Assembly (NCBI RefSeq): GCF_011064615.1
Contig: NZ_JAALJH010000008.1
Coordinates: 119,355-183,354, forward strand
Reading direction: 5' to 3'
DNA from: Aquisphaera insulae
GTDB lineage: Bacteria > Planctomycetota > Planctomycetia > Isosphaerales > Isosphaeraceae
DNA: 64,000 nucleotides
The notes beneath the pieces are model-generated. The model was not told the DNA's origin. It was given only the letters and a program-made list of their open reading frames with translations, and did no database searches. Made by a program: the position numbers and the translations under genes. Of this stretch, positions 7,912-16,352 are shown piece after piece (the stretch's first letter is position 1; each line of letters opens with the position of its first letter).

Positions 7912-9732
7912 ATGAATTCGATTCACAAGAGCTGCCGGGTTGCCCTTGGTTTGGTCGCGCTCACGTGCCTGATTCCCCTCGCTCGTGCCGACGACGGAGC
8001 GAGGAAGGACCTGCTGGCCGATCTGGTGGGCAGCGACGAGCAGGCCCGCGCACTCGCCCGCCAGTTGCTCTCGCGCCAGGGCGTGGAGGTCCTGCCCCGG
8101 CTCATTCCGCTCCTCAATGAGGAAACAACCGCCGTCAAGGAGGCCGCGTACCAGGTCATCCTCGACGTCGTGAACGAGGCCGCCGGCCCCGGCCGCGAGG
8201 CCGACCGCGCCAAGGCCGCCGCCGAGGTGATGACGCTCCTGAAGGCCGACCAGCCGAAGGACCTGAAGCTCCGCGGCCTACGCCTCGCGACGATCGTCGT
8301 CCCGGACAACGGGGACGTCGAGTCCGTCGCCGCGCTGCTCGACGACGCCGAGCTCCGCGAGTACGCGCGGGTGGCCCTCGAGGAGGCCGGCACGCCGCCG
8401 TGCCGCCTGGCGCTCCGCAGTCGCCTCGGCAAGGCCGATCCCGCGTTCACCTGCGCGATCCTGAATTCCCTGGGACGGATGAAGGACCGCGAGGGCCTGG
8501 GGCGGATCGCCGCGATGACGGCGAACGAAAACCCGAAGGTCCGGGCCGCCGCGGTTCGGGCCCTGGCCTGGACGGGCGACCCGGCCTACCTGGCGAAGGC
8601 CCGCGAGGTTATCGCGAAGGCCGACGACCCGGCGAAACCCGAGGCCCTCGACGCCGAGCTTCGGTTGCTCAACGCGATTGCCCGCCGCGAGGAGACCCGG
8701 CCGGCGGCCCGCGAGGGCTACAGGGAGCTGATCGCCTCCGCGAAGGGCCAAGTCAAGGACGGTGCACTCGCCGGCCTCGGCCGGATCGGCACCGTGGCCG
8801 ACATCCCTGCCCTCGTCTCGGCGATCCGCGACGAGCAGCCACCGACGCTGGTCGTCGGCATGGCCGCGCTCGGGAACATCCCGGGGCGAGACGCCTCTCA
8901 GGGGCTGGCGCGGATCTATGCAGGGCTCCCCGAGCCGGCCAAGCTGGCACTTCTCCCCGTGATGGGCTCTCGCCCCGACGCCTGCGCCCTGCCGCTCCTC
9001 CAGGAAGTCGCCCGCGGCGGCGACGCGAGCCTCCGGATCCCGGCGCTCCGAGCCCTCGGCGCGTCCAACGAAGCCGCGGCCCTCGGGATCCTCAGGGCCG
9101 AGGCGGAGAAGGGGGACGAATCCATCCGGGCCCGGGCGAAGGAGATCCTCACGGCCACCGAGGCTCGACTCAACCGCGAGCGGCTGGCGAGGCTCGGCAG
9201 CGGGCCGGGACACGAGACCGACCTGATGGGCCTGATGGGGATCATCGGCCGCTGGCAGGTCGTCGGACCGTTCGACCTGGGGGAGAAGAACGAGGGCTGG
9301 AACACTCCCTACATCTCCGAGCCCGAGGTCAACACCGTGGCACGTTACATGGCCGGCAAGGTCCGCCGCCAGTGGAAGCCGCTCACGGCCCAGGGCGCCA
9401 ACGGCAAGGTCGACCTCCGAGCCAACCTCGCCAACCGCGACCAGTGCGTCGGCTACGCCTACGCCGAGGTCGAGGCCGAGAAGCCCACCGACGCCGTCCT
9501 GCTCCTGGGCGTGGACGACGGCGAAAAAGTCTGGGTCAACGGCAAGCAGGTCTTCGAGCTCTTCCAGGCCCGCGGCCTCACCGTCGACCAGGACAAGATC
9601 CCGATCCGGCTCAACGCCGGCGTCAACAAGATCCTGCTCAAGATCTACCAGAACAGCCTCGGCTGGGAGTTCTGCGCGAGGATCACCGACACCGACGGCA
9701 AGCCGATCCCCATCAAGCAGAAGGCCGACTGA
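7912..9732 (+). CDS. Secreted HEAT-repeat protein with C-terminal galactose-binding-like domain
   Basis: 606 residues. A signal peptide (residues 1-25, ending LARADD) is followed by about ten alpha-helical HEAT/PBS-type repeats (residues about 30-430), where motifs such as 'NPKVRAAAVRALAWTGDP' recur. Residues about 440-606 form a beta-rich domain ('IIGRWQVVGPFDLGEKNEGW ... VDDGEKVWVNGKQVFE') seen in secreted planctomycete proteins that also carry glycan-binding jelly rolls. The repeats suggest a scaffold for protein contacts; no catalytic residues are visible. It follows the oxidoreductase by 18 bases behind a good ribosome binding site (AAGGAG). Confidence 0.8.
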   Translation: MNSIHKSCRVALGLVALTCLIPLARADDGARKDLLADLVGSDEQARALARQLLSRQGVEVLPRLIPLLNEETTAVKEAAYQVILDVVNEAAGPGREADRAKAAAEVMTLLKADQPKDLKLRGLRLATIVVPDNGDVESVAALLDDAELREYARVALEEAGTPPCRLALRSRLGKADPAFTCAILNSLGRMKDREGLGRIAAMTANENPKVRAAAVRALAWTGDPAYLAKAREVIAKADDPAKPEALDAELRLLNAIARREETRPAAREGYRELIASAKGQVKDGALAGLGRIGTVADIPALVSAIRDEQPPTLVVGMAALGNIPGRDASQGLARIYAGLPEPAKLALLPVMGSRPDACALPLLQEVARGGDASLRIPALRALGASNEAAALGILRAEAEKGDESIRARAKEILTATEARLNRERLARLGSGPGHETDLMGLMGIIGRWQVVGPFDLGEKNEGWNTPYISEPEVNTVARYMAGKVRRQWKPLTAQGANGKVDLRANLANRDQCVGYAYAEVEAEKPTDAVLLLGVDDGEKVWVNGKQVFELFQARGLTVDQDKIPIRLNAGVNKILLKIYQNSLGWEFCARITDTDGKPIPIKQKAD

Positions 9733-9750
9733 CCACGCCGAGAACCATCC

Positions 9751-9789
9751 CGAGGGCGAGCGTCGCTGTCACGGCGGCGCTCGCCCTCG
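9751..9789 (+). terminator. Hairpin terminator after the HEAT-repeat gene
   Basis: Perfect 12-bp stem: CGAGGGCGAGCG at 9751-9762 pairs with 9778-9789 across a 15-base loop, 18 bases after the HEAT gene stop. The T-run after it is weak (TCATTG). It isolates the following BlaI operon from readthrough. Confidence 0.55.
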
Positions 9790-9805
9790 TCATTGTGCCA
9801 GCGCG

Positions 9806-9821
9806 TGCTAAATTTCCAGCA
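9806..9821. promoter_or_regulatory. BlaI-type operator, copy 1
   Basis: TGCTAAATTTCCAGCA, a TGCT-N8-AGCA dyad. First of three copies upstream of the BlaI-like repressor gene; its start is 43 bases before that of copy 2. Confidence 0.65.
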
Positions 9822-9829
9822 CATTTACC

Positions 9830-9857
9830 TTGCGATACTCGGACGCCCTGCTAATCT
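9830..9857 (+). promoter_or_regulatory. Candidate promoter of the BlaI-M56 operon
   Basis: TTGCGA (9830-9835) and TAATCT (9852-9857) are separated by 16 bases. Both are only partial matches to the sigma-70 consensus, but the -10 box falls inside operator copy 2, which is where a repressor would block it. Confidence 0.35.
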
Positions 9858-9864
9858 TCTAGCA
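9849..9864. promoter_or_regulatory. BlaI-type operator, copy 2
   Basis: TGCTAATCTTCTAGCA, the same TGCT-N8-AGCA dyad as copies 1 and 3. It overlaps the candidate -10 box. Confidence 0.7.
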
Positions 9865-9867
9865 GTG

Positions 9868-9883
9868 TGCTGTTTTTCTAGCA
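9868..9883. promoter_or_regulatory. BlaI-type operator, copy 3
   Basis: TGCTGTTTTTCTAGCA. It starts 19 bases after copy 2, close to two helical turns, so two repressor dimers could sit on the same face of the DNA. It ends 24 bases before the repressor start codon. Confidence 0.7.
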
Positions 9884-9907
9884 TCAGAGGCCCGGGACAG
9901 GAGGCCG

Positions 9908-10303
9908 ATGGCGATGGCGGGTTCCTCGGGAGAATCGCTGAGCCGCCGCGAGCGGCAAATCATGGACGTGATCTATCGGCTGGGCCGGGCGACGGCCGCC
10001 GAGGTGCAGGAGGCGTTGCCGGATCCGCCCGGCTATTCGGCGGTCCGGGCCCTGCTCCGAATCCTGGAGGAGAAGGGGCACCTGAAGCACGAACAGGACG
10101 GCCCCCGTTACGTCTTCCTGCCGAGGGTTCCACGAGAGAAGGCCAGGCGTTCGGCGCTCCGGCAGCTCGTCCAGACGTTCTTCGAAGGCTCGACCGCCCA
10201 GGCCGTCGCCGCCCTGCTGGGCGAGCCCGGCGCCAGGCTCTCGGACGCGGAGATCGAACGGATTTCGAAGCTCATCGAACAGGCCCGAAAGGAGGAGCGT
10301 TGA
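9908..10303 (+). CDS. BlaI/MecI/CopY family transcriptional repressor
   Basis: 131 residues, typical for the family. The winged-helix domain covers about residues 10-80 ('LSRRERQIMDVIYRLGRATA ... GYSAVRALLRILEEKGHLKHEQDG'), and a C-terminal helix serves dimerisation. BlaI-type repressors are cut by a partner M56 membrane protease after signal sensing; that partner is encoded two bases downstream. The AGGAGG at 9899-9904 is only three bases from the ATG at 9908 and nine from the in-frame ATG at 9914, so the true start may be 9914. It very probably binds the three TGCT-N8-AGCA dyads in its own leader. Confidence 0.9.
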   Translation: MAMAGSSGESLSRRERQIMDVIYRLGRATAAEVQEALPDPPGYSAVRALLRILEEKGHLKHEQDGPRYVFLPRVPREKARRSALRQLVQTFFEGSTAQAVAALLGEPGARLSDAEIERISKLIEQARKEER

Positions 10304-10305
10304 TC

Positions 10306-13300
10306 ATGGACGTTTCCCTTGATCGCACTGCCTTCCTCACCCTAGGACCGATGGTCGACGCGACCCTGCGCATGACGCTCGTGATGACGTTCGCGGGAAT
10401 CACGGTCGCGATCTTGCGAAGGACGTCCGCGTCGTGGCGTCATCTCGTCTGGACTCTCGCGATCGTCGCCTCGTTGCTGATGCCGGCATTGATCCTGGCC
10501 CTGCCTCCGTTGCGGATCGAGATCCCCGTCAGGCCACGTCCCTCGATCAACCGTCCCGTCTCGGAAACCTTGCCCGAGCCGGTTCCCGTCGCGGTTCGTC
10601 GACCTGCCCTGGTGGTACTTCCCGATGGGGAGCCGGCCGTCCTGAAGGAGCCGGCGGAAGGCTCCGCGAGAGTCGCTCCGCCACCCTCACTCGAGGCCTG
10701 GATCTTCGCCGCGTGGGGGCTCGGCGTGGCCGTCGTTCTGGTCCCGGAAATCGCGGGCCAGCTCAGGCTTCGAAGGTTCGTGGGGAAGGCGCCCAAGCCT
10801 GAGATCGTCGAGGCCACGAGGAGGATTGCCGACTCGCTGGGCGTTCACCGTCGATTCCGGATGGTCCTCGGCCGGGACGACATTTCACCGATGACATGGG
10901 GCATCCTGCGGCCGGTGATCCTGGTCCCATCGGGCATCGAGAGCTGGCCCGAGGATCGCCTGAGGGCCGCGATGCGGCACGAGCTGGCGCACATTTCGCG
11001 TCTCGACTGCCTGACCCAGCTTCTGGGCCGCCTGGCATGCGCCCTCTACTGGTTCCACCCGCTCGTCTGGTTCGCGGCCCATCGCCTGCGGTGCGAGAGC
11101 GAGCGGGCCTGTGATGACGTCGTGCTCCAGGACGGATCGCGCCCGTCGGACTATGCGGATTGCTTGCTGGCTGTCGCACGATCGATGCGTCGGCCGGATC
11201 GATCCCTCGCCGCGGCGATCCCGATGGCGCGTGCCTCGCAGCTCGAGGGCCGCGTGCGGGCCATCCTTGACGGCTCGCGGTACCGCGGGGTCGCCTCGCG
11301 CCGGGATGTCGTCTCGATGGCCATCGTAGCGGGCGTCCTGGTCATGCCGATGGCGTCGGCCCATCTGGCGACGACCACGGCGTGGGCTGCAGCGGGACCG
11401 AATGCCGGCGACCGTGCCATCATCATGGGCCGCGTCCTCGACCCGGACGGCAAGCCCGTGCCAGGCGCGAAGGTCGCGATCATCGGCCGGCGCCAGCTCG
11501 CGACACTCAACGCCCGCTCGGAGATGCAGGAAGCCTTGATCGGTCGGACCGCCGCCGACGCAACGGGCCGGTATCGATTCGACATCCAGCGGCCGACGTC
11601 CATCTCGCATTACGACGTCGCCATCATGGCCGTTTCGCAGGGTTACGGACTGGGCTGGAACGACGTCGCTCGAAACGATCCCGCCCAGACGGTGGACATC
11701 CAGCTCCGGCCTCTCGTGCCCGCCGAGGGAAGGCTCGTGGACGCCGCGGGGAAGCCGATCACCGGAATCGAGCTTCATGTGACGGCGATCGGAATGATCC
11801 GGCCACACGGCATGGGGAGAGACGGAGTCGGGTTCTCGGGGACGGCACCGAAGGAGCTGGACGACCTCTGGCCCGGTCGAGTCGCCACGGACGAGGCCGG
11901 CAGGTTTCGCGTTCCGGGGATCGGCCGAGATTCGAACGTCTGGCTCTCATTCCGCGACTCGCGGTTCGCCGAGCATAACGTCTGCCTCGAGGCCCTCGGC
12001 AAGGATGGCCAAGTCCCACGGACATTGACGCTACACCCCGGCATGCGAGTCTCCGGGCGGGTGACGTCGGCCGACACGGGAGAGCCGATGAGGGACGTGC
12101 TCGTCCAGGTTCGAGCCGGCTCGAGCCACTTCAACGCCTCGCGTGAGGAAGTACGGACGGACGCCGAAGGCCGCTACGAGGCGAGTCCATCATCCGGGAG
12201 CCACGTCGCGGCCACCGCCTATCCACCGGTTGGATCACCCTATCTGATCTTCGAAAAGAACGTCGAGAAACACGATCCGAAGACCTCCTGCACGATCGAC
12301 CTGGCCGTCCCGCGTGGTGTCCTGATCACCGGCACCATCACGGAGCGTGGCAGCGGTCGAGCTCTGCCCGGGGCGGGGGTCTACTACGAGAACGGCCGCG
12401 GCAACGTGGTCCAGGTGCAGGGGACGATCCCCGGCTGGATGGCCGCTGTGTCAGCGGATGAGGCCGGGCGCTTTGCCATCGCGGTCACCCCGGGGAAGGG
12501 CCATTTGCTCTTCTACGGCCCGACGGCGGAGTTTGTCTACGATGTCGTGAGCGATCAGGAGCTGCACGGAGGGAAGACGAAGGGCCGTCGGAATTACGCC
12601 CACGCCTTCCGCGGCTATGACCTTAAGCCCGGTCAGAGTCCGCCCCCGATGGACGTCGCGCTCACGCCCGGATTGACCATCCACGGCAAGGTCGTCGGTC
12701 CCGACGGGCAACCCGTCGAGAAGGCGGAGGTCATCTCCACGCTCTACATCTCACCCTTCCACACGACATGGCGGGGGGATTTCACGATCCCCGTTCGGAA
12801 CGGTCAGTTCGAAGTCCATGGCATGCCGCCCGACCGCAATGTCAAGTGTGCGTTCCTCGACGCGGTCCATGGCTGGGGCGCGACCATCGAGCTGACTCCC
12901 GCCATGGCGACGGCGCCGCCGACCGTGACCCTGAAGCCGTCTGGAAGCGCCACGGCGCGGATAATCGACAAGAAGGGCATGCCGGTCGAGAAGGATGTGG
13001 CTCGCATCAGCATGGTCGCAACGCCGGGGCACGGGATGGACTACTACGGCAGGGCGCTCACGACGAAGGAGGAGGAGGATTATGCGGCGGATGAAGAGAT
13101 CTACGTGAACATCGACCGCGAGAACTACTGGGACGGCCCGCGATCCGACAAGCAGGGGCGGATCACCATGCCGAAGCTCATTCCCGGTGCTACCTACCGG
13201 ATCTACGAGCTGTCCCGATCCCTGGAGGTGCCGCCTCTCTACCGCTGGAAGGACTTCACCGTTGAGTCGGGCAAGACCATCGACCTCGGCGACATCCGGA

Positions 13301-13338
13301 TCGGCCGCGATCCCAAGGATGTGATCAAGGAAGACTGA
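10306..13338 (+). CDS. M56 (BlaR1/MecR1-like) membrane metallopeptidase with carboxypeptidase-regulatory-like repeats
   Basis: 1010 residues. The N-terminal third is the M56 domain: four hydrophobic spans (about residues 15-35, 45-65, 125-145 and 240-260) and the zinc motif HELAH at residues 225-229. After a further hydrophobic segment (about 330-355) the penicillin-sensor domain of true BlaR1 is missing. Instead there are about six beta-sandwich units of carboxypeptidase-regulatory-like type (for example 'GRVLDPDGKPVPGAKVAI', 'AEGRLVDAAGKPITGIELHV', 'IHGKVVGPDGQPVEKAEVI'). The protein should cleave the adjacent BlaI-type repressor when its outer domains sense a signal, which is not a beta-lactam by the usual sensor. 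The start ATG at 10306 follows GGAGGAG; a longer in-frame opening upstream overlaps the repressor and is rejected. Confidence 0.9.
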   Translation: MDVSLDRTAFLTLGPMVDATLRMTLVMTFAGITVAILRRTSASWRHLVWTLAIVASLLMPALILALPPLRIEIPVRPRPSINRPVSETLPEPVPVAVRRPALVVLPDGEPAVLKEPAEGSARVAPPPSLEAWIFAAWGLGVAVVLVPEIAGQLRLRRFVGKAPKPEIVEATRRIADSLGVHRRFRMVLGRDDISPMTWGILRPVILVPSGIESWPEDRLRAAMRHELAHISRLDCLTQLLGRLACALYWFHPLVWFAAHRLRCESERACDDVVLQDGSRPSDYADCLLAVARSMRRPDRSLAAAIPMARASQLEGRVRAILDGSRYRGVASRRDVVSMAIVAGVLVMPMASAHLATTTAWAAAGPNAGDRAIIMGRVLDPDGKPVPGAKVAIIGRRQLATLNARSEMQEALIGRTAADATGRYRFDIQRPTSISHYDVAIMAVSQGYGLGWNDVARNDPAQTVDIQLRPLVPAEGRLVDAAGKPITGIELHVTAIGMIRPHGMGRDGVGFSGTAPKELDDLWPGRVATDEAGRFRVPGIGRDSNVWLSFRDSRFAEHNVCLEALGKDGQVPRTLTLHPGMRVSGRVTSADTGEPMRDVLVQVRAGSSHFNASREEVRTDAEGRYEASPSSGSHVAATAYPPVGSPYLIFEKNVEKHDPKTSCTIDLAVPRGVLITGTITERGSGRALPGAGVYYENGRGNVVQVQGTIPGWMAAVSADEAGRFAIAVTPGKGHLLFYGPTAEFVYDVVSDQELHGGKTKGRRNYAHAFRGYDLKPGQSPPPMDVALTPGLTIHGKVVGPDGQPVEKAEVISTLYISPFHTTWRGDFTIPVRNGQFEVHGMPPDRNVKCAFLDAVHGWGATIELTPAMATAPPTVTLKPSGSATARIIDKKGMPVEKDVARISMVATPGHGMDYYGRALTTKEEEDYAADEEIYVNIDRENYWDGPRSDKQGRITMPKLIPGATYRIYELSRSLEVPPLYRWKDFTVESGKTIDLGDIRIGRDPKDVIKED

Positions 13339-13439
13339 TCGTAGAAATTCGAGGAAGTTCTCATGTAGGATCTGCCAACCAATGCGCAGACGCATCGGAT
13401 CGGCGAGTCCATGAACAGGCCTCGTCGATCTCGGTGCCG

Positions 13440-14405
13440 CTACCCCTTCTTGCTCTTCGTCGGGGCGGCGGGGAGATGGGCGCGAAAGTCCTTCAGACTC
13501 TCACACACCGCGGCCACCTTCACGAGCTCCTCCAGACGCTTCGGGTCGTCGATCGCCACGAGCCGGGAGCGAAGGGAAGCAGAGATCGCTCCAAATCGAA
13601 CCGTCAAGACGCCCAGGATGTTGCGGATCTGGACATCGTGGGTCACCTTGCTGGTTACCTCGCGAGTCACTTCGCGAGTCACTTCGCGAGTCACCTCGCG
13701 GGTTACTTCTCGAGCCACCTCGCGGGTTATCTCGCGGGCACGTTCTTCGACCAGCGAATCCAAAAACGGTAACTCGAGCATAGCATCTCGTCCTCCCAGC
13801 AACTGAAGGAGCCCCTCTTCAGTGTAGCGTAACCGTGCCAGGGTCTGCGAGACGGCCAGCAAGCTGTCACGCTCATTCGGCCGGGATTCGCGTTCGATTC
13901 GCTCCCGACAGCGACGGAAGAAGTCCTCGGGTGGGCCATCCATTCGGCCCAGCAAGGACCACGGGACGGAACCAACGTCACCGGACTCGAAGATCGACTC
14001 CGCCGGGATCGTCCAAAGCTCCACCACGCGCCATCGGAAGTGCCAGGCCGTCAGGCCCTCGAGACTCTCGATTGAGGACTCGCCCGGCACCCGGAAGCCC
14101 TTCCTCGGGCTCAGGACCAGGACGACCACCTCCGGCAGTACCTTCCTGTCCAGATACACGAGCGTCGCATCTCGGATGGCCTGTTCCACCACCCGAGGCT
14201 CGCCGTAGGTTGCGACCTCAAGGATGAAGTAACGCAGGCCCTCCGCGAGTTGCGCCTCGATCAGTCCATCGGGAAGCGATCGAGGCTGTACGACCTCGGC
14301 CTGATGCGCCTCCCACCGGACGATCCCGCTCACCCCCGCCAGGCGCAGCAGGGCGTCGGCGAAGTGCTGGATGAGCCACTTGCTGCTCCGGTCGTAGTCA
14401 TGCAT
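13440..14405 (-). CDS. Rpn/DUF4351-like PD-(D/E)XK nuclease-fold protein with tetrapeptide repeats
   Basis: 321 residues from the ATG at 14405, which has GAGG eight bases upstream; further upstream the frame is Arg/Ser-rich and noncoding in character. 'LPDGLIEAQLAEGLRYFILEVAT' followed by 'VVVLVLSPRKG' and 'WRVVELWTIPAESIF' matches the layout of cyanobacterial and planctomycete Rpn/DUF4351 proteins, whose core is a PD-(D/E)XK nuclease fold. Residues about 220-260 are four-residue repeats (consensus REVT) forming a charged helix; they are encoded by a 12-bp tandem repeat. The gene follows the RdgC-like gene on the same strand after 70 bases. Family members are often called transposase-related, but no transposon ends are visible here. 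Catalytic competence is uncertain. Confidence 0.65.
   Translation of the reverse strand: MHDYDRSSKWLIQHFADALLRLAGVSGIVRWEAHQAEVVQPRSLPDGLIEAQLAEGLRYFILEVATYGEPRVVEQAIRDATLVYLDRKVLPEVVVLVLSPRKGFRVPGESSIESLEGLTAWHFRWRVVELWTIPAESIFESGDVGSVPWSLLGRMDGPPEDFFRRCRERIERESRPNERDSLLAVSQTLARLRYTEEGLLQLLGGRDAMLELPFLDSLVEERAREITREVAREVTREVTREVTREVTREVTSKVTHDVQIRNILGVLTVRFGAISASLRSRLVAIDDPKRLEELVKVAAVCESLKDFRAHLPAAPTKSKKG
13642..13737 (-). repeat. 12-bp tandem repeat inside the Rpn-like gene
   Basis: Eight consecutive 12-base units, consensus GTYACYTCGCGR on the plus strand, from near-identical (two GTCACTTCGCGA units) to degenerate at both ends. The unit is four codons, so copy-number change keeps the frame and only lengthens the REVT-repeat helix. 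Confidence 0.85.
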
Positions 14406-14475
14406 CGGGGAGACCTCAGTCCTCCGGTCGCCGGTCAGGGCCGGCGCCCGGAGGGAGGTTGCCGAGTCGCTGCGT

Positions 14476-15627
14476 TCACGCCGCCGACAGCCACTTCTTG
14501 ATCCGGCTGACTTCCTTGGACCAGCTCGAGCCGTTGCGGCGGCGGAGGTAGGCGTCGTAGAGGAGGTCGATCGTCTCGGCCAGGTGGCGGAGGCTGTCGA
14601 CGCGGGCACTCTTGACGTCCTCGGCGGAGAGGCCCTGCTCCTCGGGCTTGGGGAACGAGGCGCCGGAGACGGCCATGCTCTCGGCCTGGAGCGTCAGCTC
14701 GTACTGGGCGCCGTGGCGGACGACGATCAGGCCGGCCTTGCGCGGGAGCTTGCCGGACTGAAGCGCGCGGAAGGCCTCGGGAAGACGAGTGGGCGAGTCA
14801 TCGGTGAGGCTATCGCGGCCGGTCTCGCCGAGCGGGCAGTCCAGGGTCAGCGTCTTGGCCATCATCACCGCGACGTCCGAGTTGTCCGAGAGGGGGATCG
14901 TGTCGCTGACATTCTGGATCGTGTGCCAGAGCCAGACCAGGAATTCGTTGCCGAGCTGATCCATCACGTTGGGGGCGTTCTCGGACCAGGCCACGGCCGC
15001 GAGCTCGGACTGCTCGCCGCCGAAGAGGCTGAGCGTCGCGGCGCCGAGGCCGTCGGCCTCGCTCTCCGATCCGGCCAGCGTCCCGGCCGAGATCGGCTCG
15101 AGGGTCCGGTCGAACGTCTCGCGAAAGAGCGAGACCAGCCGTTCGCGGGCCGTGCTGCTGGCGGTGCCGGCGTAGAGGATGCCCTGCTGGCCGTCCCAGA
15201 GGACCGGGAAATGGCTCATCCGGCGGAAGCGTCCGTCGGCGGCATCGGCCTCGGCGCGGGCGAGGGCCGCCTCCTTGGCCTCCTGGCGCTGGGCCTTGGT
15301 CGGCCGGCCGCTCGGGTTGTTCGCGGAAATCGCGGCGAGCTCGATCTGCGTGTACGCCTTCAGGAGCGTGCCGGGGACCTTGTCGGTGTCGGTCCGCATC
15401 GCCAGGTGCAGGGCGTCATTGACCACGTTCTTGCCGAGGTCGAACGACACGTCCAGGACGTGGTCGCCGCCGGACCAGCCCACGCTGATGCCGTCCGCCG
15501 CGGCGAGGCCCCCCTTGCCGATCGCCTGCTTGCTCACGATCTCGAGCAGCTCGTCGCTGAACGGGAGGGGCGAATCGCCGCCGACTCGATACCGGGTGAA
15601 GGTGACGCGTCCGTTCAGGAAGCCCAT
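14476..15627 (-). CDS. RdgC-like (recombination-associated) protein
   Basis: 383 residues from the ATG at 15627, which has GAGGAGGAA six bases upstream. The order of features resembles RdgC: a short N-terminal strand 'MGFLNGRVTFTRYRV', a GW-containing segment ('ISVGWSGGDHVLD'), a Lys/Pro stretch leading into a charged helix with 'GRPTKAQRQEAKEAALARAEA', then 'FPVLWDGQQGILYAGTASSTARERLVSLF'. E. coli RdgC (303 residues) is a ring-shaped DNA-binding protein that limits RecA. Identity is clearly low and the protein is about 80 residues longer, so the assignment rests on pattern only. The Rpn-like nuclease gene lies 70 bases downstream on the same strand. Confidence 0.55.
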   Translation of the reverse strand: MGFLNGRVTFTRYRVGGDSPLPFSDELLEIVSKQAIGKGGLAAADGISVGWSGGDHVLDVSFDLGKNVVNDALHLAMRTDTDKVPGTLLKAYTQIELAAISANNPSGRPTKAQRQEAKEAALARAEADAADGRFRRMSHFPVLWDGQQGILYAGTASSTARERLVSLFRETFDRTLEPISAGTLAGSESEADGLGAATLSLFGGEQSELAAVAWSENAPNVMDQLGNEFLVWLWHTIQNVSDTIPLSDNSDVAVMMAKTLTLDCPLGETGRDSLTDDSPTRLPEAFRALQSGKLPRKAGLIVVRHGAQYELTLQAESMAVSGASFPKPEEQGLSAEDVKSARVDSLRHLAETIDLLYDAYLRRRNGSSWSKEVSRIKKWLSAA

Positions 15628-15785
15628 GTCCGTTCCTCCTCGAGCCCGCCCGGGCCATCGGCGCAGGCGCGGCGGATATCCGTAATGCCGTCCGGTCTCC
15701 CTTTCATCGGCGGCCGGCAAGGCGGAATCCAGCCCTCGAGTCGATCACCGGGCCTCGACCCTGCATGTCAACCCATTGGTTTCGA

Positions 15786-16283
15786 TCAGGTCAAGTTGAC
15801 AAACTGGAGAGGGTATTCCGGCCCGTGTTCCTTAAGGTGTGCGATCACGGCCTGGAGCTCGTCGAGCTTCTTGCCGGTCACGCGAACCTTGTCGTCCATG
15901 ATCTGGGCCTGGACCTTGAGCTTCATCTGCTTGATTTCCTTGACGATCTTGCGAGCATCCTCGGAGTCCACGCCCGTGTGGAGCTTGAGCACCTCGCGGA
16001 CCGAGTCATGCGAGGCGTCCTCGATCTTGCCCCGGATCAGGGCCCTCACCGGCACCCCGCGCTTGGCCATCTTCTCCTTGAGGACCTGGATGACCGTGTC
16101 GAGCTGGCCCTTGTGATTGGCCAGGATCGTGACGGCGTTTTCCTTCTTGTCGAACTCGAGTGCGGCCTTCGTCCCCTTGAAGTCGTAGCGGACCGCGATC
16201 TCCTTCTGAGCCTGGTCGACCGCGTTGTGCATCTCGACGTGGTTGATCTCGCTGACGACATCGAACGAGTGATTGTCGGCCAT
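15786..16283 (-). CDS. yajQ: YajQ family nucleotide/cyclic-di-GMP-binding protein
   Basis: 165 residues, full length for the family. The opening 'SFDVVSEINHVEMHNAVDQA' and 'RYDFKGTKAALEF' and the end 'DELQAVIAHLKEH..YPLQF' are diagnostic for YajQ (UPF0234). It has two ferredoxin-like domains; homologues bind cyclic-di-GMP or nucleic acid and act as co-regulators. It is the last gene of a probable four-gene minus-strand operon behind the DcuC-like gene (69-base gap). An HD-GYP protein in this window (41561-43180) could bear on the same second messenger, but the two genes are far apart. Confidence 0.95.
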   Translation of the reverse strand: MADNHSFDVVSEINHVEMHNAVDQAQKEIAVRYDFKGTKAALEFDKKENAVTILANHKGQLDTVIQVLKEKMAKRGVPVRALIRGKIEDASHDSVREVLKLHTGVDSEDARKIVKEIKQMKLKVQAQIMDDKVRVTGKKLDELQAVIAHLKEHGPEYPLQFVNLT

Positions 16284-16352
16284 GGGTGCGTCTCCCGATC
16301 GGATTCTTGGTCGCCCTCGAAGCGGGCGGCTCGGACTTCCAGGATACCGGCT

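Noticed and set aside
9793..10305. N-terminal extension of the M56 protein reaching back through the repressor gene
   Set aside because: It overlaps the BlaI gene and its operators; a proper ribosome binding site and ATG exist at 10306.
13440..14405. Insertion sequence, because Rpn-like proteins are often annotated as transposases
   Set aside because: No terminal inverted repeats or target duplication around the gene, and its base composition matches the neighbours.
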